The translations under genes and the position numbers were made by a program. A DNA stretch of 64,000 bases from Sinomicrobium kalidii. Its GTDB lineage: Bacteria; Bacteroidota; Bacteroidia; Flavobacteriales; Flavobacteriaceae. This document shows, piece by piece, positions 38,901 to 46,947 of the stretch (position 1 is the first letter of the stretch; every line of letters begins with the position of its first letter). The stretch is taken from the NCBI RefSeq assembly GCF_021183825.1, contig NZ_CP089211.1, forward strand, positions 2,666,001 to 2,730,000, in the 5' to 3' direction. The notes beneath the pieces are model-generated. The model was given only the letters and a program-made list of their open reading frames with translations. It was not told the DNA's origin and ran no database searches.

Positions 38901-40379
38901 GAACGTATTTTCAAGGGGACAAAAGAACGGCTGCGCCCCATTATCCTTACGGCGTTGACCGATGTTCTGGGATTCCTTCCGATGGCTGTTTCCTCATCGG
39001 CAGGTGCAGAAGTGCAGCGCCCCCTGGCTACAGTGGTGATAGGCGGACTGGTAACCGCTACCCTGCTTACCCTCATTGTCATACCCATTCTTTACTTCAT
39101 CATGGAAAACAGAAAATCAAAAAAACAGGAAATTAAAATGAGAACAGGAAACATCCTCCCCGGAATAGGGCTGTTGCTTTTGCTTTTCCTTCCCGGAACC
39201 ATAAAAGCACAGCAATCGCCAGGAGTTATTTCGCTGGAAAATGCCGTGTCCAGGGCACTGGAAAAGTTTCCCGGTGTAAAACAGGCCGAATTATCTGTCA
39301 AACAACAGCAGGTTCTTAAGGCTACTGCGTTTGATCCGGGATTGACGAACATCAGTACCGGCGGTGAAGAGTACGGAAGTACAGATAAAGTGAGAAATAC
39401 TCTGACCATCGGGCAAAGCAATATTGATATTTTCGGCACTATGGCAAAGTCGTCACTCAACAAGGCCCGTATTGCGGAAGAGACCGAACGTCTCGGTGTT
39501 ACCCGGTTAAATATTGCTGTCAAAGTGTACGACGCATACTACAGTGCGGTAAATGCGCGGGAAAAACGAAGGCTCGCCGTACAGCTGGACAGTATTTACA
39601 GTGATTTTCTGAGAGCAGCAAAACTTCGGTATGAAACGGGAGCAACCACAAAACTGGAACTCCTTGCTGCCGAAGGGCAGTACGGGGCGATTACCGCAAG
39701 AAGGATTGAGGCAGAAAACAACTATAAAAAAAGCCTGAACAGACTTAACCGGTGGATGCTCATGGAAACGCCTTTTGAGGTGGAAAATGCCGGTGCCTTG
39801 CTTGTTGAACAAGAGCAGCTAACAAGTTCACTGGAGGAGAAGGTGGAAAAGCACCCTGCAATACAGCTCGCCCAACTGGAAACGGAAACCCGGAAATCGG
39901 CCTGGCGTGTGGAAAAGGCGGGCTTTCTGCCCAAGCTTAACGCCTCTTACGGATGGCAGGAAATTGCCGGGCAAAGCGGATTTTATTCCTGGAACCTGGG
40001 AATATCCGTCCCCCTGTTTTTCCAGAACCGCGGAGCAAAGACCAAAGCAGCGAAGATACAGGTGGAGATGGCCCGGGAACAAATGGCACAACAACAGGTA
40101 ACCCTGCAAACACAGGTAAGTACACTGCGGAATGATTATGACAGGTTGAGTGCCACTGTAAAGTTGTACAGGGAAAAATTATTACCGCTGGCCCTGGAGC
40201 AGATTGCAGCGGCCAATTTAAGTTACCGGGAAGGAGCGATCGATTACATATCGTTTATTCAGAACCTTAACAATGCCAAGGACATACAGAACACCTACCT
40301 GGAGAAGTTACAGGAATACAATACAACCGTAATCCGGTTAAAATACCTGTTGGAACCCGATACGATTATCAATAAATAA
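35979..40379 (+). CDS. CusA/CzcA-type heavy-metal RND pump fused to a TolC-like outer-membrane factor
   Basis: 1466 residues. Residues 1-1053 are a complete HME-RND transporter of the inner membrane. It has TM1 near 15-30, the first periplasmic loop, a proton-relay helix with DFGIIVDGAVIIVEGAV near 396-412, a second large periplasmic loop and six more helices ending VIPILYFIMENRKSKKQ. Residues 1054-1466 form a whole TolC/OprM-like factor (413 residues) with signal-peptide-like MRTGNILPGIGLLLLLFLPG then TIKAQQ, and the coiled-coil repeats AELSVKQQQVL and ARIEAENNYKKSLNRL. Such fusions are known in Bacteroidota. Met1054 (39138) is preceded by an AGGA about 8 nt upstream, so TolC may also be made by internal initiation. 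Metal specificity is unknown (Cu/Ag or Zn/Co/Cd). Confidence 0.93.
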   Translation: MINKIIGFSIKNKIIVFLMVIAIVGGGWYSVKTINLDSVPDITNNQVQIITTAPNLGTEDIEQFVTYTVELAVSNLPGVQEIRSVSRFGLSVVTVVFKDDMGTYLPRQLVSEKLSEIKEDIPSGFGEPSMGPITTGLGEIYQYTIKPEKGYENQYSPTELRTVQDWIVKRQMALLPGIVEVNSFGGNIKQYEVTLNPARLNSAGVSIHEVYDALEQNNANTGGAYIEKNRMANFIRGEGLIKSLDDIRNIVIKTVDGQPVLIGSVAENIRFGSQVRYGAVTRDGQGEAVGGMVLLLKGENSNKVIQNVKERVAEIEKSLPEGLTIAPFIDRSDLIQRTTDTVTKNLVEGALIVIFVLVLLLGSFRGGLLVASVIPLSLFVALILMKVFGVWANLMSLGAIDFGIIVDGAVIIVEGAVHFTEKKLRGRTQSLSGREMDDIAYDSGSKMMNSAFFGQLIILIVFTPILFLTGVEGKMFQPMAYTFGFAMIGAIVLCLTYVPAMSALLLKPSGKKTRFSRFEQFIKNVGDRIIGYCQNCYRPVLMRALRMKYAVVISSVVLLGLSLFVFSRMGGEFLPELDEGDMAMQVLLRPGSSLSESMATTTRVEKIVTGFPEVKTMVSRIGVADIPTDPMPMDIADCIITLEKDKSKWTSAETKEELIGKIREAIAVIPGINTVFTQPVELRFNELLTGVREDIAVKLYGEDLDVLAEKAAQMAQIIRGVDGVGDVRPEATSGLPQMTVTYNRQKMAKYGLTIEKLNTYISTAFAGRSAGVVFEGEKRFDLVVRFDEQFRKDIGNLRNLFADLPGGEQIPIREVADINYKPGPMQISRDNTSRRISVGVNVRGRDVQSLVEEIREKLDAQLDLPPGYFIKYGGAFENLQRAKDRLGIVVPIALAMIFVLLYFALRSLSQTVMIYMAVPLAAIGGVLSLWIRGMPFSISAGVGFIVLFGVAVLNGLVLISRFNSLKEEGVTDIRERIFKGTKERLRPIILTALTDVLGFLPMAVSSSAGAEVQRPLATVVIGGLVTATLLTLIVIPILYFIMENRKSKKQEIKMRTGNILPGIGLLLLLFLPGTIKAQQSPGVISLENAVSRALEKFPGVKQAELSVKQQQVLKATAFDPGLTNISTGGEEYGSTDKVRNTLTIGQSNIDIFGTMAKSSLNKARIAEETERLGVTRLNIAVKVYDAYYSAVNAREKRRLAVQLDSIYSDFLRAAKLRYETGATTKLELLAAEGQYGAITARRIEAENNYKKSLNRLNRWMLMETPFEVENAGALLVEQEQLTSSLEEKVEKHPAIQLAQLETETRKSAWRVEKAGFLPKLNASYGWQEIAGQSGFYSWNLGISVPLFFQNRGAKTKAAKIQVEMAREQMAQQQVTLQTQVSTLRNDYDRLSATVKLYREKLLPLALEQIAAANLSYREGAIDYISFIQNLNNAKDIQNTYLEKLQEYNTTVIRLKYLLEPDTIINK

Positions 40380-40469
40380 TAAACCCGTGCAGAAATACGC
40401 GGTCGTGTGTCTCCGCGGGAAAGGGGAAGTATTTGAAGTAAGAAAAAAAGAAAATAAAAGATAAATCCG

Positions 40470-41732
40470 ATGAAAAAAATAATCCGAACACTAATCTTTG
40501 TCGCAATGTGCATCTATGTTGTGGGGTGCGGCAAAAGTGCAGCTACGAAAAAAGTATCCGGTAAACAGGAGGAAGTAACTCCGGAAGCAAAGACAGAAGA
40601 AAAACACTCCGGTGAAAATGAGGTAATGCTCAGTAGACAACAGCGGGAAGGCATAAACCTGAAACTTGGCGGTTTTTCCCGGATCAATCTGGACGGAACC
40701 ATAAAAGTGACCGGTGAACTTGAACTCTATCCGGAAGATGAGGCTACCGTAGGGTCTTTTATGGAGGGAAATATAAGCCGGGTGTTTGTAAAACCGGGGC
40801 AAAAAGTGAAGAAGGGCCAATTACTGGCGGCTATCGAAGACCCGGGCTTTATTGATTTACAAGCTGAATTAAGAGCGTTGCACAGTGAGTTTGAGTACCT
40901 GGAACAGGAATTTGACCGCCAGAAAAAACTGTATGAGAACAAAGTGGCTTCCGGGAAAAATTACCAAAGGGTGACTTCCGATTATAAATCGGTAAGGGCC
41001 AGGCTGGAAAGTACGAAAGCCAAACTGCGATTGCTCAGGGTAAATCCCGATGCCATCATAAGCGGAAAAACCTACGGGGTGCTCCCCGTAATCGCCCCCA
41101 TAAACGGCTATATCCGTGAAATAGGAATTACCATAGGGCAGCGCATAACCACGGGAAGCCGGTTATTCCGGATCATAAACAAGGAAAATATCCATGCAGA
41201 CCTCCTGGTCTACGAAAAGGATCTGGACAAAATCAGGGAAGGGCAGTCGGTTACCCTGTATATTGCCAATAACCGGGACAAACCTGTGAAAGGGACCATT
41301 ACGGAGATCGGCAGGAGTTATGAAAACAATATCAGGGCGGTGCGCATGCATGCCGGTCTGGACGGAAACAAAGCACCTTTTGTTCCCGGGATGTTTGTAG
41401 AAGGCCTGATAGCCGTGGAGAACCTGAAGACTACCGCCTTGCCCGAAACAGCAGTTGTTGAAGACGAAGGAAAATCCTATATTTTTATTAAACAGGAAAG
41501 CGGGGCAGATACGGCCACACACCTGAATGACCACACAACTCATGAAAAAGAGGATGCTTCACGGGAACACTGGATTTTTGCCAGGAAGGAAGTCATGACC
41601 GGGGGAACCGCCGACGGATGGATTGAAGTAAAACTCCTGGAGAAACTACCGGAAAGTGCCGAAGTGGTTACGGAAGGTGCGTATTACCTGCTGGCTGAAA
41701 TGAAAAAAGGAGAAACAACGCATTCGCACTGA
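40470..41732 (+). CDS. CusB/CzcB-type efflux periplasmic adaptor lipoprotein
   Basis: 420 residues. The lipoprotein signal ends in VVGCGKS. The adaptor plan is clear: a beta-barrel segment, a lipoyl half-motif (VFVKPGQKVKKGQLLAAIEDPG near 108-130), a helical hairpin (about 130-195, with LEYLEQEFDRQKKLYEN), the second lipoyl half (VLPVIAPINGYIREIGITIGQ) and a beta barrel (GTITEIGRSYENNIRAVRMHA). Near the C-terminus a His-rich insert (THLNDHTTHEKEDASREHW) and the tail TTHSH may bind metal. It would bridge the pump and outer-membrane factor encoded 90 bp upstream. Confidence 0.94.
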   Translation: MKKIIRTLIFVAMCIYVVGCGKSAATKKVSGKQEEVTPEAKTEEKHSGENEVMLSRQQREGINLKLGGFSRINLDGTIKVTGELELYPEDEATVGSFMEGNISRVFVKPGQKVKKGQLLAAIEDPGFIDLQAELRALHSEFEYLEQEFDRQKKLYENKVASGKNYQRVTSDYKSVRARLESTKAKLRLLRVNPDAIISGKTYGVLPVIAPINGYIREIGITIGQRITTGSRLFRIINKENIHADLLVYEKDLDKIREGQSVTLYIANNRDKPVKGTITEIGRSYENNIRAVRMHAGLDGNKAPFVPGMFVEGLIAVENLKTTALPETAVVEDEGKSYIFIKQESGADTATHLNDHTTHEKEDASREHWIFARKEVMTGGTADGWIEVKLLEKLPESAEVVTEGAYYLLAEMKKGETTHSH

Positions 41733-41774
41733 TCTCCCGAATAGGTCGGGTTCCGGTAAATACGGATTTTGAAT

Positions 41775-41810
41775 AAAAAAAGTGGCTGGTGCATTAGATC
41801 TGCACCGGCC
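41775..41810 (-). terminator. Terminator overlapping the 3' end of the downstream tssD gene
   Basis: GGCTGGTGCA (41784-41793) pairs with TGCACCGGCC (41801-41810), with one G-U pair, and the minus-strand read runs into seven Ts at 41775-41781. The stop codon (41794-41796) lies in the loop, so the 5' arm is coding sequence for the last residues. It may also stop the efflux operon from the other side, with a weaker T-run. Confidence 0.8.
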
Positions 41811-42189
41811 ATTTCTTCTTTAACGGTGTGTTGCCAATATTGATTTCTTTGGCGGAGATCACGATTTCAGTGGTCATGGGCTCATCGCCGACGGCCCTGA
41901 ATTTTTCATGAAAACGGATACAATATCCTTTTTTGAAGGAAGTGGACCGCATACGGCTCATCCCGTCCCTTTTAAAAAAAGTAAGTTTTCCGTCCTTGGT
42001 ATGGGAACTGTTCACGATCCAGTCGGAAAAACTGTCCTTCATATCGGTTTCCAGTACCAGGCGAATTTCACCGCCTCTGGCATTGGTAGAGGGTTTTCCG
42101 TTATGGTCGGTCCCCTTTTCTACCCGTATGTCATATTCCAGAACATTGTATGACATGTTATCTGTTTCGAACTTGGCTAAAAAGGACAT
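41794..42189 (-). CDS. tssD: Type VI secretion tube protein TssD (Hcp), copy 1
   Basis: 131 residues of the Bacteroidota-type TssD/Hcp family, which forms stacked hexameric rings that make the inner tube of the contractile apparatus. Family features are MSFLAKFETD, EYDIRVEKGTDHNGKPS, then RGGEIRLVLETDMKDSFSDWIV and a C-terminal TTEIVISAKEINIG strand. No effector domain is fused. It lies 142 bp downstream of a second tssD copy, and no other T6SS gene (TssB, TssC, TssK, ClpV, VgrG) is in the window, so these are orphan copies. Hcp paralogues often act as effector chaperones; that is inference here. Confidence 0.9.
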   Translation of the reverse strand: MSFLAKFETDNMSYNVLEYDIRVEKGTDHNGKPSTNARGGEIRLVLETDMKDSFSDWIVNSSHTKDGKLTFFKRDGMSRMRSTSFKKGYCIRFHEKFRAVGDEPMTTEIVISAKEINIGNTPLKKKWPVQI

Positions 42190-42255
42190 AGTTTGGTGTG
42201 TTGTGTAAATTGGGTTAGGTTAAATCAGAAAGAATGGAACTTGTAATCATCAAAT

Positions 42256-42279
42256 AAAGGGAGCGGAAAGGCTCCCTTT
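42256..42279 (-). terminator. Hairpin between the two tssD genes
   Basis: AAAGGGAGC (42256-42264) pairs perfectly with GCTCCCTTT (42271-42279) around a 6-nt loop. On the minus strand it follows the upstream tssD and leads into TTATTTG, a modest T-run; the plus-strand T-run is stronger. It probably reduces read-through from the upstream copy into the downstream copy. Confidence 0.65.
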
Positions 42280-42331
42280 TTTGAGTAATATTTGATTTGA
42301 TCGCTTATTACAAAATGAATTGAGAAGGGCC

Positions 42332-42718
42332 TTATACCCATTCGTTGATATGTTCGCCACCACCGCTGGATATTATTCTACAGGAAATGGTAAAGGTCTC
42401 TGTCAGGGGATTGTCACCGCTGTGATCGAAGTTTTCCTTGTATTTCACCAGGTAACCCTCGGTAAAGTTCACTTCGCGAAGTTTGGCGTCGGTGTCACGC
42501 TTAATGTAGGTGATCACACCGTTCTTGCGTTCGAAGTTATTGGTCATCCACTCAAAGAAGAAAGAATCTCCGGTGGATTCTACGGTAAGGTTGATACGCC
42601 CTCCGCGGGTTACTGAAGAAGGCCGTCCTGTGGCATCTACTTCCTGTGCCAGGTCGTAATTAGCGTTAAGAATATTTACTTTTTTTCCGCCTACGCTTAA
42701 CGTTGCTTTAAATGACAT
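42332..42718 (-). CDS. tssD: Type VI secretion tube protein TssD (Hcp), copy 2
   Basis: 128 residues of the same family as the copy at 41794, but clearly divergent. Landmarks are MSFKATLSVGGKKVNILNANYDL, GRPSSVTRGGRINLTVEST and a C-terminal LTETFTISCRIISSGG. The two share the spacing of the strands and the SxxRGGxI motif, so they are paralogues rather than a recent duplication. It is upstream of copy 1 on the same strand. No effector or immunity gene can be recognised next to either copy. Confidence 0.9.
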   Translation of the reverse strand: MSFKATLSVGGKKVNILNANYDLAQEVDATGRPSSVTRGGRINLTVESTGDSFFFEWMTNNFERKNGVITYIKRDTDAKLREVNFTEGYLVKYKENFDHSGDNPLTETFTISCRIISSGGGEHINEWV

Positions 42719-42917
42719 AATACTAAGAATTTAAAAAATTAAGGTTAATAAATAAAAAATACCAAATCAAATATTGAGCTATAAAAACAGGTAGCAAGAT
42801 ATTAAATGTGCATATATTATCCAAGACCCGATGTTAAGAAAGTGTTGTTTTTCTGTGTGTATAAGTAAGAAATATATATGTGAAAAGTAGCTTCATTAGG
42901 ATGGAAGTGTTGAAGTA

Positions 42918-43961
42918 TTACGGTGCTGTTGGCTTCACGAGATATATGTAAACCGGAAAGTGATCGCTGTATCCCCCCGAATATTGCCCGCGGGAATAAC
43001 TTCTCAGGGGATAGCCCCTGTAAGGACCCGAAGCCGTGATGAGGTAACGCTTGTTAAAGATACCGGTTTTCCAGTAACGGTATGACGACTTGTTTTCTTT
43101 CAGTAGTTCGGCGGTAAAGAAAATCTGGTCGAACAGATGCCACCGGTCCCTGTGTGCAAGTGTACCGAACCCTTCTCTGGACAACGCTTCCATGGGGTTG
43201 TAAAGTTCGCCTGTTTTCAGCTTTGTCTTTCCGCTTTTTGTTTTTAATATCTTTTTCAGGCTCGGGTCTGAAGGATCATCATTAAGGTCGCCCATACTGA
43301 TGATTTTGGCCTGCGGGTCTGACAATAACAGGGAATCTATGATCTTTTTGTTGAGCTGTGCTGCGGCCATCCGGTTCGGCTTGCTCTTGTTCTCCCCGCC
43401 GTAGCGTGAAGGCCAGTGGTTCACTATAATATGCAGCGGTTCCCCGTCCAGGATGCCCGTAACCAGTAATTGGTCCCTGGTATAGCGCCTGTTGCCCTCC
43501 TCATCCTCTATTTTCAACGGAATATTTTTAAAGTGTATGGGCGTAAAAGTCTTTTTCCTGTACAACATGGCAACATCAATGCCCCTGTGATCGGGAGAAT
43601 TGACATGTACAATACCGTAATCGTAGTTTCTCAGTGCTTTATTACGGATGAGATCCCGGAGGACCATACCGTTCTCTACTTCGGCCAGGCCTACAATATC
43701 GGGAGCCGTCCCTGTAACATCGGCGCCGATTTCCGAGATCACCCGGGACAGTTTAGCTATCTTATCCATATAGCGTTCGGAAGTCCATTTATAATTTCCG
43801 GAGGGTGTTCTTTCCTCATCGGCGGGGGAATTGCTGATCGTATCGAAAAGATTTTCCGTATTGTAGAAAGCCACGGTTTTAACCGTGTATTTCTTTTGAG
43901 CCTTCACAGGGGCGGGAAGAAGATACGTTGAGAGAAAAAGAAGAGATAAATATTTTGTCAT
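42918..43961 (-). CDS. Exported endonuclease/exonuclease/phosphatase-family (EEP) protein
   Basis: 347 residues from the ATG at 43961, which opens a signal peptide (MTKYLSLLFLSTYLLPAPVKAQ). The EEP fold is complete: AFYNTENLFDT, with the Asn strand; the metal-binding Glu in VGLAEVEN; IIVNHWPSR, with the active His; SMGDLNDDPSDP, with Asp and Asn; and the final SDHFPVYIYL with the Asp-His pair. Such secreted members usually cut DNA or RNA, or act on phosphoesters. It is divergent from a TonB receptor and a DUF5689/lamin-tail lipoprotein. Together these resemble a split ExeM/NucH extracellular nuclease. Confidence 0.9.
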   Translation of the reverse strand: MTKYLSLLFLSTYLLPAPVKAQKKYTVKTVAFYNTENLFDTISNSPADEERTPSGNYKWTSERYMDKIAKLSRVISEIGADVTGTAPDIVGLAEVENGMVLRDLIRNKALRNYDYGIVHVNSPDHRGIDVAMLYRKKTFTPIHFKNIPLKIEDEEGNRRYTRDQLLVTGILDGEPLHIIVNHWPSRYGGENKSKPNRMAAAQLNKKIIDSLLLSDPQAKIISMGDLNDDPSDPSLKKILKTKSGKTKLKTGELYNPMEALSREGFGTLAHRDRWHLFDQIFFTAELLKENKSSYRYWKTGIFNKRYLITASGPYRGYPLRSYSRGQYSGGYSDHFPVYIYLVKPTAP

Positions 43962-44198
43962 CGGTTCATGTTGTTGTTGGAAATCGGAAGAAATATAGGA
44001 AAGTATCTCTGATGATAAAAAGAGCATAAGGAACTCAAAATGTGTGAGTAGCACTGTTTTTAGGGGCTCCCCGGGATTATAGAAAAATTTTATCGGGATA
44101 ATTGGGACCTTTTAAGTTTTGGAGTGTAAAAATGAATAACGGGTGTTTTTCAAATACCTTGTTTCAGCGTATTTGTTCCACGTAAAATCGTTTTGTAC

Positions 44199-46946
44199 AT
44201 GAAACAAAGACTACTCCTGTTTTTTCTTATACCCTATATACAATACGGCGTTGCCCAAACCCTCCCTCGGGTGACAGGCAAGGTTGTGGATTTTAGAACC
44301 CGGGCCCCGCTGAAGGGCGTCAATATCCGGATTGAAGGGACCGCAATAAGGCAGCGTAGCGGAACCGACGGTAAATTCGCCCTCAGCGGGCTACCCCCGG
44401 GAAATGTGTATTTGCATATAGATGCTGACGGATACCTGTCCAGGACCTTTCCATTGATCGTAAAGGACAGCACGGCTCTGGAGGTAGGCGTTATTGCCCT
44501 TGAGCAGGATATTGCCCGGGACCTTTCGGAGAATATCGTGACCCTGACAGAGAATGATCTTGCCGATGACGAAAGCGGAGCAGATGTTGCTTCCGGAATA
44601 TTACAGGCTACAAAAGACGTTTATCTGCGAAGAGCGGCTTTCGATTTTAGCCAGGCCTTTTTTAAGGTCCGGGGCTATGATTCAAGGGAAGGTGTGCTGA
44701 TGATCAATGGTATTCCTGTGAACAAAATGTTTAACGGCAGGCCGCAGTGGAACAACTGGGGCGGGCTGAACGATATAACGCGAAACCAGGAACTGTCTTT
44801 CGGGCTGGCCGCCTCTCCCTACCACTTTGGCGGAGTGCTGGGAAGTACGAACATCAGTATGCGGGCTTCGGAATACAGGCCCGGACTCCGGGTATCGGCT
44901 TCTGCCTCTAACAGGTTTTACAACGGCAGATTGATGACTACATATAATTCCGGATTAAGGGAAAACGGACTGGCCTTCAGCGTTTCCGCTTCCAGACGAT
45001 GGGCAAAGGAAGCTTATATGAACGGAACCCTTTACGATGCCTGGTCTGTTTTCGGAGCGGTGGAATATAAGTTTAACGATAAAAACGGTATACAGCTTAT
45101 GGGAATGTTCACCCCGAACCGCCGGGGGAGTTCAGCAGCAATAACAGAAGAGGTGTTTGACCTTGCGGGGCGAACGTATAATCCCTATTGGGGAGAACAG
45201 GACGGAAAGCTCAGGAATTCGAAGGAACGGCGTATAGAAGAGCCCATGGCCGTGTTGTCTTATTTTTATGAAGGAAGCAAATTTCGTTTTTCTGCGGGGG
45301 CGGCTTGGCAGTCGGGGAAATACAGCAGGAGCAGGCTGGGATATTACAATGCCCCGAACCCGAACCCGGTATATTACCGCTATTTGCCGGGTTTTTATAT
45401 CAACAGTCCTTCCGGGGCCAATTTTGAGAATGCCGGTCTGGCGCGGGAAGGTTTCAGGAAAAATCCGCAAATAGACTGGAATAATCTCTATCGTGCCAAC
45501 ACGAATCCGGAACGGGAAGGAAAAAGTGCCTATGTTCTTTATGACGATACCGCCCGGGATACGCGGCTTATATTCAATGCCACGGCCAACATACGCCTCG
45601 GAAATACGGTTACCGTTGATGCAGGAGGTTTTTACCGGACACTTGTTTCGGACAACTATGCGAAAATCAGGGACCTCCTGGGCGGGGATTATCACGAAGA
45701 TACAGACCCGTTTACCGATACAAGGAACGACCGGAACAGCGAACCTGAAAAGCACAAAGGGGATAAGTTCAATTACGATTACACCATAGATGCCGACCAG
45801 GCAAAGGGTTTTATACAGATAAAAGCCGAACGTAAAAAATGGGAGGCCTTTCTTGCGGGGCATTTCGGGTTCACTGCTTATCAGCGGGAAGGCCATTTTC
45901 TGAATGAGCGTTTTCAGGAGAATTCAACGGGAAAGAGTACGGCGCTCAGGTTTTCCGATTACGGTGTAAAAGGGGGGATGAGATATCGCCTTACAGGGAG
46001 GCATATTATTTACGTAAACGGCGGGTATATTTCAAGGCCCCCTACATTACAAAATTCCTTCGTAAACCCGCGGGAGAATAACGAAACCGTTAAGGATATC
46101 ACATCGGAAACGGTCCTTACGGGGGAAGCCTCCTATCTTTTGCGGTTGCCTGACCTGAAAGTAAAACTTAGCGGATATTACACACAGTTCAGGGATGTTA
46201 CCGATGTGAATTTTTTCTATGTGGATGCCGGGATGGGAAGTGATTTTGTCCAGGAAACGGTGACGGGAATTAAAAAATTACACATGGGCGGGGAACTGGG
46301 AATGTCTTACCAGGCTTCCCCGCAGGTAAAACTGACCGCCGTGGCGGCCTATGGAAAGTTCACCTATGCAGACAATGCCGATGTGGCGATCAACTTTGAT
46401 ACGGCCGGAAGAGAAGAAGACCTTATAAACCCTGATGGTTTTCTGGATCTGGGAGAAGCTTCGATAAAAGATTACAGACTGGCTACCGGTCCGCAACAGG
46501 CCTATTCCGTAGGAGTAGAATACAGGGACCCCGACTATTGGTGGGTAGGGGTTACGGCCAATCGCCTCGCGGAAAATTACGTGGATATCTCTACCATTAC
46601 ACGGACAGACAGTTTTTATATTGACCCCGAAACGGGAGAAACTTTTCCCGGGGCGACGGAAGAAGCCGTAGCCACTTTACTGGAACAGCAAAAACTGGAC
46701 GACTTTTACTTGCTAAACCTTACCGGAGGTAAATCATGGCTTACAGACGGCACATATATCGGTGTCTTTCTCAGCGTGAACAATGTCTTCGACCAGGTGT
46801 ACAGAACAGGAGGTTATGAACAAAGCCGTAACGGTAATTTCGGACAACTGTCTTCCGATATGATCGGTGGTACACCTTCCTTCGGGCCTAAATACTGGTA
46901 TGGCTTCGGACGGACCTATTTTTTAAACATTGCTGTCAGTTTTTAA
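44199..46946 (+). CDS. TonB-dependent receptor with N-terminal carboxypeptidase-like domain
   Basis: 915 residues from the ATG at 44199; a TTG two codons earlier was not preferred. The signal peptide (MKQRLLLFFLIPYIQYGVAQ) is followed by a CarboxypepD_reg-like module (about 22-105, GKVVDFRTRAPLKGVNIRIEG). The plug domain contains FFKVRGYDSREGVLMINGIPVN. The long 22-stranded barrel is rich in aromatic strands and ends in the typical GRTYFLNIAVSF. It lacks the SusC signature, and no SusD is adjacent. It should import a large or scarce ligand across the outer membrane using TonB. The next gene starts 2 bp after its stop, indicating coupling. Confidence 0.94.
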   Translation: MKQRLLLFFLIPYIQYGVAQTLPRVTGKVVDFRTRAPLKGVNIRIEGTAIRQRSGTDGKFALSGLPPGNVYLHIDADGYLSRTFPLIVKDSTALEVGVIALEQDIARDLSENIVTLTENDLADDESGADVASGILQATKDVYLRRAAFDFSQAFFKVRGYDSREGVLMINGIPVNKMFNGRPQWNNWGGLNDITRNQELSFGLAASPYHFGGVLGSTNISMRASEYRPGLRVSASASNRFYNGRLMTTYNSGLRENGLAFSVSASRRWAKEAYMNGTLYDAWSVFGAVEYKFNDKNGIQLMGMFTPNRRGSSAAITEEVFDLAGRTYNPYWGEQDGKLRNSKERRIEEPMAVLSYFYEGSKFRFSAGAAWQSGKYSRSRLGYYNAPNPNPVYYRYLPGFYINSPSGANFENAGLAREGFRKNPQIDWNNLYRANTNPEREGKSAYVLYDDTARDTRLIFNATANIRLGNTVTVDAGGFYRTLVSDNYAKIRDLLGGDYHEDTDPFTDTRNDRNSEPEKHKGDKFNYDYTIDADQAKGFIQIKAERKKWEAFLAGHFGFTAYQREGHFLNERFQENSTGKSTALRFSDYGVKGGMRYRLTGRHIIYVNGGYISRPPTLQNSFVNPRENNETVKDITSETVLTGEASYLLRLPDLKVKLSGYYTQFRDVTDVNFFYVDAGMGSDFVQETVTGIKKLHMGGELGMSYQASPQVKLTAVAAYGKFTYADNADVAINFDTAGREEDLINPDGFLDLGEASIKDYRLATGPQQAYSVGVEYRDPDYWWVGVTANRLAENYVDISTITRTDSFYIDPETGETFPGATEEAVATLLEQQKLDDFYLLNLTGGKSWLTDGTYIGVFLSVNNVFDQVYRTGGYEQSRNGNFGQLSSDMIGGTPSFGPKYWYGFGRTYFLNIAVSF

Positions 46947-46947
46947 G

